The notes under the pieces are model-generated. The model was not told the DNA's origin and did no database searches. It saw only the letters and a list, made by a program, of their open reading frames with translations. This document shows, piece by piece, positions 14,143 to 21,807 of a stretch of DNA of 25,504 nucleotides. Within the stretch, counting starts at the first letter, position 1. The number at the start of each line of letters is the position of its first letter. Origin of the DNA: JAXHUE01 sp034189655 (GTDB lineage Bacteria; Chloroflexota; Dehalococcoidia; E44-bin15); NCBI GenBank assembly GCA_034189655.1, contig JAXHUE010000024.1:1-25504 (forward strand), written 5' to 3'. The position numbers and the translations under genes were made by a program.

Positions 14143-14697
14143 ATGTCCCGCATAGGGAAGATGCCGATCCCGGTGCCACCGGGGGTCGAGGTTATCATGA
14201 AGGGGAGCGATGTTACGGTGAAGGGCCCCAAGGGGGAGCTCACCCGCTCCTTCAACCCCGATATGTCCATCTCGCTGGACGATGGTGTGCTCACGGTGTC
14301 CCGGCCCAGCGACAACCGCGTCCACCGCTCGCTCCACGGGCTCACCAGGAGCCTGCTCGCCAACATGGTCGAGGGGGTGAGCAGTGGCATAGAGAAGGGC
14401 CTGGACATAGTGGGTGTAGGCTACAGGGCGAGAAAGGAAGGGGACAAGGTGGTGCTCCAGGTGGGGCACTCCCACCCCGTCGAGGTGGTGCCCCCTCCGG
14501 GGATAACGCTGGAGGTGGTGGGAACCACCCAGGTGAAGGTGAGGGGCATTGACAAGGAACTGGTGGGCGATGTGGCGGCACGTATCCGGGCGGTGAGGCC
14601 ACCGGACCGGTACAAGGGGAAGGGCATCAGGTATACGGGCGAGCAGGTGCGCTTAAAGCCGGGCAAGGCAGGCAAGGTTGGAGCGAAGAAGAGATAG
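14143..14697 (+). CDS. rplF: 50S ribosomal protein L6
   Basis: L6 lies near the sarcin-ricin loop and the factor-binding site. It has 184 aa, a usual length, and consists of two L6 folds. MSRIGKMPIPVPPGVEV and VKGPKGEL mark the first. VVGVGYRARKEGDKVVLQVGHSHPVEV and the terminal RAVRPPDRYKGKGIRYTGEQVRLKPGKAGK mark the second. An ideal AGGAGG lies upstream of ATG 14143. rplR starts two bases after the stop. Confidence 0.98.
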   Translation: MSRIGKMPIPVPPGVEVIMKGSDVTVKGPKGELTRSFNPDMSISLDDGVLTVSRPSDNRVHRSLHGLTRSLLANMVEGVSSGIEKGLDIVGVGYRARKEGDKVVLQVGHSHPVEVVPPPGITLEVVGTTQVKVRGIDKELVGDVAARIRAVRPPDRYKGKGIRYTGEQVRLKPGKAGKVGAKKR

Positions 14698-14699
14698 AG

Positions 14700-15068
14700 A
14701 TGCCACGGGATAAAGACACACTGGCGGCACGGAAGAGGAGACATCGGCGAATCAGGAGCAGGGTAGCGGGCACCGCGGAGAGGCCCCGCCTCTGCGTGAG
14801 CCGCAGCTTGAATCACATATATGCCCAGGTCATAGATGACAGCGCAGGACATACCATATGCTCGGCGTCGACGGTGGAGCCGGCGCTGCGCGGGGACATA
14901 GAGGGAAAGAGGAAGACCGAGGCGGCCCAGGTCGTGGGTGCCCTGGTAGCGCGGCGGGCAAAGGAGAGGGGCGTGGGCAAGGTGGTGTTCGACCGCAGCG
15001 GCCACAGATACCACGGACGGGTCAAGGCCCTCGCCGATGCCGCGAGGGAAGAGGGCCTCGTTTTCTAG
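14700..15068 (+). CDS. rplR: 50S ribosomal protein L18
   Basis: L18 binds 5S rRNA together with L5. The 122-aa protein has a basic N-terminus, then RIRSRVAGTAERPRLCVSRSLNHIYAQVIDDSAGHTICSAST (about 18-59) and the C-terminal VVFDRSGHRYHGRVKALADAAREEGLVF, all diagnostic. The ATG follows the rplF stop after two bases. The TAG stop runs into the AGGGGG ribosome binding site of rpsE. Confidence 0.98.
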   Translation: MPRDKDTLAARKRRHRRIRSRVAGTAERPRLCVSRSLNHIYAQVIDDSAGHTICSASTVEPALRGDIEGKRKTEAAQVVGALVARRAKERGVGKVVFDRSGHRYHGRVKALADAAREEGLVF

Positions 15069-15075
15069 GGGGACC

Positions 15076-15597
15076 ATGAACAGGATCGATACCAACGAGC
15101 TGGTGCTTTCGGAGAAGCTGGTCAATATATCCAGGGTGGCCAAGGTGGTGAAGGGGGGTAGGCGCTTCAGCTTCACCGCCCTCGTCGTCGTCGGCGATGG
15201 GCAGGGGCACGTGGGCGCCGGGCTGGGCAAGGCCAAGGAGATACCGGAGGCCATCCGAAAGGGAGGGGCCATAGCCCGCAAGCAGCTCATCAGGGTGCCG
15301 ATGAAGGACGGCACCATCCCTCACGAGATAGTGAACCGCTACGGGGCGGCCAAGGTCATGCTCAAGCCGGCGGCGCCGGGGACCGGGGTGATAGCCGGAG
15401 GGGGCGTGCGCGCAGTGCTGGAGGTGGCGGGGGTAACCGACATACTGACAAAGTCCCTGGGGAGCTCGAACCCGATAAACGTGGTGCAGGCGACCATAGA
15501 GGCGCTCCGCAAGCTGCGGGACCCTGAAGAGGTGGTGGCCAGGCGGAAGCCCAGTCCGGCCCCTGCGGAGGGGGAGGGGGGGGCGTCGGGTGGCTAG
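15076..15597 (+). CDS. rpsE: 30S ribosomal protein S5
   Basis: S5 lies at the mRNA entry site and affects decoding fidelity. The start is ATG 15076 (MNRIDTNELVLSEKLVNISRV), with TAGGGGG just upstream, giving 173 aa. An in-frame ATG at 15037 would lie inside rplR and add 13 unlike residues. The dsRNA-binding-like N-domain carries GRRFSFTALVVVGDGQGHVGAGLGKAKEIPEAIRKG. The C-domain carries GTGVIAGGGVRAVLEVAGVTDILTKSLGSSNPINVVQAT. The last 20 residues are Pro, Glu and Gly-rich and unconserved. The stop overlaps the rpmD start by 8 bp. Confidence 0.97.
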   Translation: MNRIDTNELVLSEKLVNISRVAKVVKGGRRFSFTALVVVGDGQGHVGAGLGKAKEIPEAIRKGGAIARKQLIRVPMKDGTIPHEIVNRYGAAKVMLKPAAPGTGVIAGGGVRAVLEVAGVTDILTKSLGSSNPINVVQATIEALRKLRDPEEVVARRKPSPAPAEGEGGASGG

Positions 15598-15781
15598 GCT
15601 CAAGATAACGTGGGTGAAGAGCGATATCGGCTATAAGCGAGACCAGAGGAGGACGCTTAAGGCGCTGGGGTTCCACCGCTTGAACCAGACCATCGAGCAT
15701 GACGATGCGCCCTCGATAAGGGGAATGATAATGAAGGTAAGACACCTGGTCAAGGTGGAGGAGTGCGGTGAGACAGAATGA
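15590..15781 (+). CDS. rpmD: 50S ribosomal protein L30
   Basis: L30 is a small peripheral 50S protein. The product has 63 aa from GTG 15590 (MARLKITWVKSDIGYKRDQRRTLKALGFHRLNQTIEHDDAPSIRGMI), which fits family length and motifs. The G-x-x-x-x-Q-R-x-T-x-x-x-L-G-L/F signature is visible. It overlaps rpsE by 8 bp and rplO by 14 bp, so all three are likely translationally coupled. Confidence 0.96.
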   Translation: MARLKITWVKSDIGYKRDQRRTLKALGFHRLNQTIEHDDAPSIRGMIMKVRHLVKVEECGETE

Positions 15782-16256
15782 TATCGGCCCTGCACCCGGC
15801 GCCAGGCACAAGAGCAAGCGAGTGGGGCGAGGCACCGGGAGTGGCCACGGCTGCACCGCGTGCCGGGGCACCAAGGGACAGAAATCGCGCTCCGGGTATC
15901 GAATACGCCGCGGCTTCGAGGGCGGGCAGCTCCCCATAGTGAAGCGCCTGCCGGAGCAGCGGGGGTTCACCAATATATTCAGGACGGAGTATGCCACGGT
16001 GAGGGTGGACCGGCTCAACCTCTTCGAGGAGGAGAGCGAGGTAACGCCCCAGGGCATGCTCGCGGCGGGGCTGGTAAGGTCGCTCAAGAGGCCGGTGAAG
16101 ATACTGGGCGACGGCGAGCTCACGAAGCCGCTCACGGTGAGGGCCCACAGGTTCACGCAGACAGCGAGGGCCAAGATAGAGGGGGCAGGGGGCCGGGCGG
16201 AGGAGATCGCGGCGGCGGGGAGCCCGCAGGCAGGAGAGGATGCAGCAGACAGCTAA
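15768..16256 (+). CDS. rplO: 50S ribosomal protein L15
   Basis: L15 is a 50S assembly protein with a long basic extension. The 162-aa product starts at GTG 15768 inside the end of rpmD. No other in-frame start precedes the conserved KSKRVGRGTGSGHGCTACRGTKGQKSRSG segment. GFEGGQLPIVKRLPEQRGFTN follows. The C-terminal globular part ends KIEGAGGRAE and then an unconserved Ala, Gly and Glu-rich tail of about 20 residues. It overlaps secY by 17 bp. Confidence 0.96.
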   Translation: MRQNDIGPAPGARHKSKRVGRGTGSGHGCTACRGTKGQKSRSGYRIRRGFEGGQLPIVKRLPEQRGFTNIFRTEYATVRVDRLNLFEEESEVTPQGMLAAGLVRSLKRPVKILGDGELTKPLTVRAHRFTQTARAKIEGAGGRAEEIAAAGSPQAGEDAADS

Positions 16257-17598
16257 GAGCACCAGACCACGGCTGCTACAGGCCATGATCGACGCCTTTG
16301 GCCAGCCCGACTTGAGGCGCAAGATCCTGCTCACCCTGGGCATCCTGGTCATATTCCGCTTCGTGGCCCACATACCTGTGCCCGGGGCCAACGGCGCCGC
16401 CATGCAGTGGCTCCTTGACCAGGGCCAGGGACTGGGCCCCCTCCTGGGGATGCTGAACCTGTTCAGCGGCGGCGCCATGCAGGACATGAGCGTTGCCGCC
16501 ATGGGGGTCTATCCCTACATCACCGCCGTGATCGTCATGCAGCTCATGGTCCCGGTGATACCCAGGTTGAGGGCGCTCTCGGCAGAGGGCGAGGCGGGGA
16601 GAAACAGGATCAACCAGTATACCCACTGGATGACGGTGCCGCTGGCGGCACTTCAGGGTTACGGCATGATGACCACGCTCCAGACGGTGAGCACGCCCCA
16701 TGGGCCCATCGTCAGCAACTTCGGCTTCTCGGGTGCGGCGCTGCTCCCCACCTTAACCATGATCATAGCGCTCACCGCCGGCACCATGTTCCTGGTGTGG
16801 CTGGGAGAGCTGATCACGGAGTACGGCATCGGCAACGGCGTCTCCCTCATCATATTCGCCGGCATCGTGGCCACGCTGCCCGACATGATAGGACGCGGCA
16901 TCCTGGCGACAGAGGGCGGCAGTGGCATCATTGGCCTGATAGTGTTCCTGGCCCTGTCGCTGGTGATCGTGGTCACCATCGTCATCTTCACCGAGGCCCA
17001 CCGCCGCATCCCGGTGCAGTATGCACGCAGCCTCTATCGCGGTGGGCGGATGTACCGGCAGTCGGGCTCCACCCACATACCGCTCAGGGTGAACTCGGCG
17101 GGGATGATCCCGCTCATATTCGCCATGGCGATGCTCATGCTGCCCGGGGTGATAGCGAGCTTCTTTGCCAATCCGGCGGGCCAGGATCCCAACTTCGCCA
17201 ACACCATACAGAACCTGTTCGCGGCCACGAGCTGGGTGTACTGGCTTATCTACTTCTTCATGGTCATCGGGTTCACATTCTTCTATACCATGGTGATATT
17301 TCAGCAGCAGAGCCTGTCTGAGAACTTGCAGCGACAGGGGGCCTTCGTGCCCGGCATACGCCCGGGCAAGCAGACGGCGGAGTACCTGAACAAGGTGGTC
17401 ACCAGGATCACCTGGGGAGGGGCCCTGTTCCTGGCCATCATCGCCGTGTCGCCTTTCATCGTGCAGAGCGTGACCAATATCACTGTGCTGGTGCTGCCCG
17501 CCATCGGGCTCCTGATCATGGTGGGCGTGGCACTGGACACCATGAGACAGCTTGAGTCGCAGCTCCTGATGAGGCGCTATGAGGGCTTCATCAAGTGA
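16240..17598 (+). CDS. secY: Preprotein translocase subunit SecY
   Basis: SecY is the channel of the Sec translocon in the cytoplasmic membrane. The 452-aa protein shows ten expected transmembrane segments. The first is LLTLGILVIFRFVAHIPVPG, with the plug region FSGGAMQDMSVAAMGVYPYITA (about 77-98) after it. The conserved cytoplasmic loop HRRIPVQYARSLYRG (about 253-267) and the later QGAFVPGIRPGKQTAEYL are also present. The start ATG 16240 lies within the rplO end, preceded by GGAGAGG. Its place between rplO and adk is canonical. Confidence 0.98.
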   Translation: MQQTAKSTRPRLLQAMIDAFGQPDLRRKILLTLGILVIFRFVAHIPVPGANGAAMQWLLDQGQGLGPLLGMLNLFSGGAMQDMSVAAMGVYPYITAVIVMQLMVPVIPRLRALSAEGEAGRNRINQYTHWMTVPLAALQGYGMMTTLQTVSTPHGPIVSNFGFSGAALLPTLTMIIALTAGTMFLVWLGELITEYGIGNGVSLIIFAGIVATLPDMIGRGILATEGGSGIIGLIVFLALSLVIVVTIVIFTEAHRRIPVQYARSLYRGGRMYRQSGSTHIPLRVNSAGMIPLIFAMAMLMLPGVIASFFANPAGQDPNFANTIQNLFAATSWVYWLIYFFMVIGFTFFYTMVIFQQQSLSENLQRQGAFVPGIRPGKQTAEYLNKVVTRITWGGALFLAIIAVSPFIVQSVTNITVLVLPAIGLLIMVGVALDTMRQLESQLLMRRYEGFIK

Positions 17599-17620
17599 TC
17601 GGCAGCGAGGGGGTTTGACA

Positions 17621-18262
17621 GTGCACGTAGTGCTCGTTGGTGCTCCGGGATCGGGTAAGGGTACTCAGGCGGGGCAGATATCGCAGCGGCTGGGCCTGGC
17701 CCACGTGGCCTCTGGCGACCTGTTTCGCGAGGCGGCGAGCAGGGGCGATGAGCTCGGGCAGAAGGTGAAGTCCTACATGGAGCAGGGCCTGCTCGTCCCC
17801 AACGACGTCACCATCAGCATGATACTGGAGCGCATCGAGAGGCCCGACTGTGCCGCGGGCTTCATCCTCGACGGCTTTCCGCGGACACTGGAGCAGGCCC
17901 AGGCACTGGACGGGGCGCTCGGGGAGAAGGGCAAGGCCATAGACCGCGTGGTGTATATAAACGTATCGGCGGATGAGCTGGTGCGCAGGCTGGGGGGGCG
18001 GTGGATATGCCGTAGCTGCCAGGCACCGTACCACGAGGTAAGCTCGCCGCCCAGGGTAGCGGGGAAGTGCGACCGCTGTGGAGGCGAGCTCTACCAGCGT
18101 GCCGATGACACCCCAGAGACGGTGCGGAAGAGGATAGAGGTCTACTTGAAAGAGACGGCGCCTCTCATCGACTATTACCAGGGGCAGGGGAGGCTGGTGG
18201 AGATAGACGGTGAGCGTGGGATAGACGAGGTGGGGGCCGATATGGTAGCGGCGATAACGTAG
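17621..18262 (+). CDS. adk: Adenylate kinase, zinc-type LID
   Basis: Adk converts AMP + ATP to 2 ADP and keeps adenine nucleotides in balance. The chosen start is GTG 17621 (MHVVLVGAPGSGKGTQAG), with GAGGGGG at 17607-17613 ideally spaced. A TTG at 17615 is too close to that site, and a start at 17579 would overlap secY. The length is then 213 aa, usual for the long form. The P-loop is GAPGSGKGT (7-15), the AMP-binding region has SGDLFR and GFPRTLEQA, and the LID carries C130, C133, C150 and C153, the four-Cys zinc site seen in Gram-positive-type enzymes. It follows secY and precedes map. Confidence 0.96.
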   Translation: MHVVLVGAPGSGKGTQAGQISQRLGLAHVASGDLFREAASRGDELGQKVKSYMEQGLLVPNDVTISMILERIERPDCAAGFILDGFPRTLEQAQALDGALGEKGKAIDRVVYINVSADELVRRLGGRWICRSCQAPYHEVSSPPRVAGKCDRCGGELYQRADDTPETVRKRIEVYLKETAPLIDYYQGQGRLVEIDGERGIDEVGADMVAAIT

Positions 18263-18290
18263 TGCGAGCACCATGGCGATAGGTCAGTAG

Positions 18291-19046
18291 ATGGGGATAA
18301 TAGTAAAATCGCAACAGGAGATAGCGATCATGCGCCGGGCGGGGGGGGTGGTGGCCGCCATACTTGAGGTGCTCGCGGCCAAGATAAGGCCGGGCCTGGT
18401 TACAGAGGAGCTCGATGCCATAACGGTGAGTGAGCTCAGCCGACACGGGGCCACGGCATCGTTCAAGGGCTACCGGGGGTTCCCGGCGCACCTGTGTGTA
18501 TCGATAAACGACGAGGTGGTCCACGGCATACCGGGGAAGCGGGTGATTCGTGAGGGTGATATCGTGTCGCTGGACCTGGGGGCGATACTGGGCGGCTTCC
18601 ATGGCGATGCCGCGATCACGGTGGGAGTGGGCCAGATAGACGACAAGGCCCAGGCACTCATCGAGGCGACGCGAGGTGCGCTCGATGCCGGCATAGCGAA
18701 GGCGGTGGCAGGGGCACACCTGGGAGACGTATCGGAGGCCATCCAGTCGTTTGCCGAGTCGCGGGGGTTCTCGGTGGTGCGCGAGTATGTGGGTCACGGC
18801 ATCGGCAGGGACATGCACGAGGACCCGCAGATACCCAACTACGGCGTAAGCGGCAGGGGGCCGCTGCTGAGGAAGGGGATGACCCTGGCACTCGAACCCA
18901 TGGTCAACACCGGCGGCTGGCGCACCAGGGTGGGCGACGACCGCTGGACGGTCTCCACGGAGGATGGAGGTCTCTCCGCTCACTTCGAGCACACCATAGC
19001 CATAACAGATGGCGGTGCCGAGGTACTCACCAGTACCTCTCGGTAG
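18291..19046 (+). CDS. map: Methionine aminopeptidase type I
   Basis: Map removes the initiator methionine from nascent proteins in the cytoplasm. The 251-aa protein has all five metal ligands: D95 (SLDLGA), D106 (FHGDAAIT), H169 (GHGIGRDMHEDP), E202 (LALEPM) and E233 (HFEHTIAI). H78 (VVHGIP) and H176 are the catalytic-site histidines. It lacks the N-terminal zinc-finger extension of MAPIc-type enzymes. ATG 18291 gives the standard N-terminus MGIIVKSQQEIAIMRRAG. It lies 28 bp after adk and 19 bp before infA. Confidence 0.97.
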   Translation: MGIIVKSQQEIAIMRRAGGVVAAILEVLAAKIRPGLVTEELDAITVSELSRHGATASFKGYRGFPAHLCVSINDEVVHGIPGKRVIREGDIVSLDLGAILGGFHGDAAITVGVGQIDDKAQALIEATRGALDAGIAKAVAGAHLGDVSEAIQSFAESRGFSVVREYVGHGIGRDMHEDPQIPNYGVSGRGPLLRKGMTLALEPMVNTGGWRTRVGDDRWTVSTEDGGLSAHFEHTIAITDGGAEVLTSTSR

Positions 19047-19065
19047 GGGGCGGCGAGCAGGATAT

Positions 19066-19284
19066 ATGCCCAAGAAGAACGCTATCGAGGTAGAGGGGAC
19101 AGTGACAGAGCCATTGCCCAACGCCATGTTTCGCGTAGAGCTGGCGAACGGGCATAGGGTGCTAGCCCACGTGTCGGGGAAGATGAGGATGCACTACATC
19201 AGGATCCTGCGTGGCGACAAGGTGTTGGTAGAGCTATCCCCCTATGATCTCACGAGGGGCAGGATAACCTACCGCTTCAAGTAG
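19066..19284 (+). CDS. infA: Translation initiation factor IF-1
   Basis: IF-1 is a single OB-fold protein that blocks the A site during initiation. From ATG 19066 (MPKKNAIEVEGTVTEPLPNAMFRVEL) it has 72 aa, exactly the family norm. A longer in-frame ATG at 19009 would lie inside map and add 19 unlike residues. KMRMHYIRILRGDKVLVELSPYDLTRGRITYRFK completes the fold. Its place between map and rpmJ is typical. Confidence 0.98.
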   Translation: MPKKNAIEVEGTVTEPLPNAMFRVELANGHRVLAHVSGKMRMHYIRILRGDKVLVELSPYDLTRGRITYRFK

Positions 19285-19294
19285 GGGGCATGGT

Positions 19295-19408
19295 ATGAAG
19301 GTGAGGGCATCGGTAAAGCCAAGGTGTGAAAAGTGCAAGGTGGTGAAGAGAAAGGGCGTTGTGCGTGTGATATGCGAAAACCCGCGGCACAAGCAGCGCC
19401 AGGGATAG
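19295..19408 (+). CDS. rpmJ: 50S ribosomal protein L36, zinc form
   Basis: This small gene of 37 codons starts at ATG 19295 (MKVRASVKPRCEKCKVVKRK) and ends TAG at 19406. C11, C14, C27 and H32 form the CxxC...C...H zinc site of the cysteine-containing L36. The sequence ends NPRHKQRQG, as in the family. L36 is a late 50S protein. The gene sits between infA and rpsM, its canonical place. Confidence 0.98.
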   Translation: MKVRASVKPRCEKCKVVKRKGVVRVICENPRHKQRQG

Positions 19409-19488
19409 GTGAGAGGGGACTTTGTAGCGGCGCCCCGCTCCCGTTTTAGAGAGGGGTACCTTCAACCGATCGGAGGAGCAGGGAGAAC
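19409..19488 (+). other. rpmJ-rpsM intergenic gap with a small hairpin
   Basis: AGCGG (19426-19430), loop CGCC and CCGCT (19435-19439) form a 5-bp stem, followed after a few bases by TTTT (19444-19447). It is too weak to call a terminator but could attenuate. GGAGGAG before the rpsM ATG is a good ribosome binding site. Confidence 0.4.
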
Positions 19489-19872
19489 ATGGCAAGGATA
19501 GCTGGGGTCGACCTTCCCAAGGACAAGAGAGTGGAGATAGGGCTGTGCTACATCTATGGCATCGGGCCCTCCAGCAGCAAGAAGATCCTGGCCCAGACCG
19601 GGATCAATCACGATACCAAGGTGAGGGACTTGAGCGAGGGCGAGGTCGGCCGCATACGCGAGCTCATCGATAAGGAGTACCGGGTCGAGGGGGAGCTGAA
19701 GCGGGAGGTCAACCTAAACATCAAGCGGCTCATCGAGATAGGCAGCTACCGGGGGGTGAGGCACCGTCGCGGGCTGCCCGTTCACGGCCAGCGTACCAGG
19801 ACCAATGCCCGCACCAAGAGGGGTGCCCGCAAGACGGTGGCCGGCCGCCGCCGCACCGTGTCCCGCAAGTAA
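19489..19872 (+). CDS. rpsM: 30S ribosomal protein S13
   Basis: S13 forms intersubunit bridges from the 30S head and touches the P-site tRNA. The 127-aa product is standard. MARIAGVDLPKDKRVEIGLCYIYGIG (1-26), the helical middle region, and RGVRHRRGLPVHGQRTRTNARTKRGARKTVAGRR at the C-terminus are all conserved. It opens the alpha-operon part of the cluster, with rpsK ten bases downstream. Confidence 0.98.
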   Translation: MARIAGVDLPKDKRVEIGLCYIYGIGPSSSKKILAQTGINHDTKVRDLSEGEVGRIRELIDKEYRVEGELKREVNLNIKRLIEIGSYRGVRHRRGLPVHGQRTRTNARTKRGARKTVAGRRRTVSRK

Positions 19873-19882
19873 AGGAGAGCGA

Positions 19883-20278
19883 ATGGCAGACAAGAAGAAG
19901 CCGGCCCGCATCAAGAGGAGGGAGAGGAAGGCCATCCCCAAGGGGAGGGCCTACATCCAGTCCACCTTCAACAATACCATCATCACCCTCACCGACCTTT
20001 CGGGCAATGCCATTGCCTGGGGGAGCTCGGGCTCTGCCGGCTTCAAGGGTTCGCGCAAGGGCACGCCCTACGCGGCACAGCTCGCGGCGGAGCAGGCGGC
20101 GCGGCGGGGGATGGAGCATGGCCTGCGAGAGGTTGAGGTGTTCGTCAAAGGGCCGGGCAGCGGCAGGGAGGCGGCGATACGCTCCCTCCAGGCGGCGGGG
20201 ATAACCATTACCGGCATCAAGGATATAACGCCCATACCGCACAATGGCTGCCGTCCCAGGAAGAGGAGACGGGTGTGA
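19883..20278 (+). CDS. rpsK: 30S ribosomal protein S11
   Basis: S11 lies on the 30S platform. The start is ATG 19883 (MADKKKPARIKRRERKAIPKG), with AAGGAGAG immediately upstream, giving 131 aa. An in-frame ATG at 19805 would lie inside rpsM. Diagnostic stretches are GRAYIQSTFNNTIITLTDLSGNAIAWGSSGSAGFKGSRKGTPYAAQ and VKGPGSGREAAIRSLQAAGI, ending DITPIPHNGCRPRKRRRV. The TGA stop overlaps the GTG start of a membrane-protein gene, where rpsD would be expected. Confidence 0.97.
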   Translation: MADKKKPARIKRRERKAIPKGRAYIQSTFNNTIITLTDLSGNAIAWGSSGSAGFKGSRKGTPYAAQLAAEQAARRGMEHGLREVEVFVKGPGSGREAAIRSLQAAGITITGIKDITPIPHNGCRPRKRRRV

Positions 20279-21138
20279 GCGCTCTCCCCTCCAGGGACCT
20301 GGGCGGTATCCTGGGCGAGGCCTTCAGGGTATACGTCAGGAACTTCTGGCATCTGCTGGCCATGGTGGCCATCGTGGAGGTCGGGCTCGCCGTGCTGTCG
20401 CAGGCCGTTCCCCTGGCCATGTTCGGCAGCGTGGTGGTAGTCCGCGACTGGACGTGGATAGGGACCGTTGGGGTCATGTTGATAGTGTGGGCGGTGGTGG
20501 TGCTGGTGGCAACGCTGGTGCTCTACCCATTCATGGAGGGAGCGGTCATCCATGCGACGGCGGAGCAGCACTTCGCGGCCCTCGGCGTGGGCCGCTCCTA
20601 CAGGTTCGCCTGGAAGAGGATAGGGGCGCTGGTAGGGGCCTCTGTGCTGGTCGCCTTGTTCATGCTGGCCATCGTAGTCGCCGCCGGGCTCGCGGGGTTC
20701 GCCCTCACGGTGGCCCTGGGGGGGATAGGCATTGCCCTCTCGGTGCTCCTGGGCCTTGGGGCCCTGGTGGCCACTCTGTACTTTTCCATACGGTGGGCCT
20801 TCATATGGCAGGCGGTGATACTCGACGGCCGCGGCGCGCGCAGTGCCCTCTCGCGGAGCGACGAGCTGGTGCAGGGCAACTGGTGGCGGGTGCTGGGCAT
20901 CCTGCTCGTGCTGTGGCTGATAGTGATGGGCGTCAATGTGGCGGTGGGGCTCTTCACCTGGTGGCTGCCGGCAATAGCGACGTCGATAGTGAATACTGTG
21001 GTGGCGATAGTCGTACTGCCCATACCCATCGTTGCTGCCACCCTGCTGTACTACGACCTTCGCTTAAAGCGGGAGGGATGCACCGTGGAGGCCGTGGCGC
21101 AGGATATAGGGTGGGTGCCGGTAGATGGCAGCGCCTAG
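20275..21138 (+). CDS. Polytopic membrane protein of unknown function
   Basis: A 287-aa protein with about six hydrophobic segments, roughly at residues 23-52, 62-86, 115-142, 143-170, 202-225 and 230-262. The N-terminus SRDLGGILGEAFRVYVRNFWHLL and the segment AWKRIGALVG recall the membrane domain seen in glycerophosphoryl-diester-phosphodiesterase-associated and YciC/DUF975-like proteins. There is no catalytic domain, and the likeness is weak. The start GTG 20275 overlaps the rpsK stop (GTGA), so it is embedded and probably coupled. It is not a usual alpha-operon gene. Base and codon use match the neighbours, apart from the hydrophobic Val, Leu and Ala bias. Function unknown. Confidence 0.8.
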   Translation: MSALPSRDLGGILGEAFRVYVRNFWHLLAMVAIVEVGLAVLSQAVPLAMFGSVVVVRDWTWIGTVGVMLIVWAVVVLVATLVLYPFMEGAVIHATAEQHFAALGVGRSYRFAWKRIGALVGASVLVALFMLAIVVAAGLAGFALTVALGGIGIALSVLLGLGALVATLYFSIRWAFIWQAVILDGRGARSALSRSDELVQGNWWRVLGILLVLWLIVMGVNVAVGLFTWWLPAIATSIVNTVVAIVVLPIPIVAATLLYYDLRLKREGCTVEAVAQDIGWVPVDGSA

Positions 21139-21162
21139 AGGAAAGAGGGAGTAGAACGAGAT

Positions 21163-21789
21163 ATGGCTCGATATACAGGACCGGCCTGCAGGCAATGTCG
21201 GCGTCAGGGCGATAAGCTGATGCTGAAAGGGGAGCGGTGCACCACGAAGAAGTGCGCCGTTGAGCGGCGCAACCTGCCACCAGGCCAGCAGCGCATGCGG
21301 CGGCGCAAGGTCTCTGACCGTGGGCTCCAGCTTAGGGAGAAGCAGAAGGGGAGGCACACCTACGGGGTCCTGGAGCGGCAGTTCCGCAAGCACTTCGACG
21401 AGGCGAGCAGGCGCCCCGGCGTCACCGGGGACAACCTGCTCCAGATCCTGGAGACCAGGCTGGACAACGTGGTCTACCGCCTCGGCTTCGCTGACTCCCG
21501 CAGGCAGGCCCGCCAGATAGTGTGTCATGGCCATATCACCTTGAACGAGAAGAAGATGGACATACCATCGTGCCTGGTAAAGCCAGGGGACGTCGTCGCG
21601 TGGCGGGAGCGCAGCACCAGGAACGAGCTCTACAAGGCGGTGGCGGAGGGCATCGGCGATAAGGTGGTGCCCGACTGGCTGGCCCTGGAGCGGGATAGGC
21701 TGGTCGGCAGGGTGCTCGCCCTCCCTGGCCGTGGTGATATCGACGTGACTATAGACGCAAAGACCATTGTTGAGTACTACTCGCGGTAG
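21163..21789 (+). CDS. rpsD: 30S ribosomal protein S4, zinc form
   Basis: S4 is a primary 16S binder and fidelity protein; in E. coli it also represses the alpha operon. The 208-aa product has normal length. The N-terminus MARYTGPACRQC contains C9 and C12, with C26 and C31 following, the zinc-binding form. The S4 RNA-binding domain begins at NLLQILETRLDNVVYRLGFADSRRQARQIVCHGHITLN (about 90-127). The end (TIDAKTIVEYYSR) is canonical. It is separated from rpsK by the membrane-protein gene and is followed by rpoA after a short gap. Confidence 0.98.
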   Translation: MARYTGPACRQCRRQGDKLMLKGERCTTKKCAVERRNLPPGQQRMRRRKVSDRGLQLREKQKGRHTYGVLERQFRKHFDEASRRPGVTGDNLLQILETRLDNVVYRLGFADSRRQARQIVCHGHITLNEKKMDIPSCLVKPGDVVAWRERSTRNELYKAVAEGIGDKVVPDWLALERDRLVGRVLALPGRGDIDVTIDAKTIVEYYSR

Positions 21790-21807
21790 TATTCGGAGGT
21801 GGAAACG

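Noticed and set aside
17615..17620. TTGACA resembling a -35 box before adk
   Set aside because: No -10-like hexamer lies 16-18 bp downstream, and the site spans the adk start region.
19422..19449. TTGTAG-16-TTTTAG as a possible promoter before rpsM
   Set aside because: The -10 matches only three of six positions, and the region is better explained as a small hairpin in a short gap.
20244..21215. 323-codon + strand frame overlapping the membrane-protein gene
   Set aside because: It is Gly and Arg-rich with no domain features. The 20275 frame has regular hydrophobic segments and an exact stop-start overlap with rpsK.
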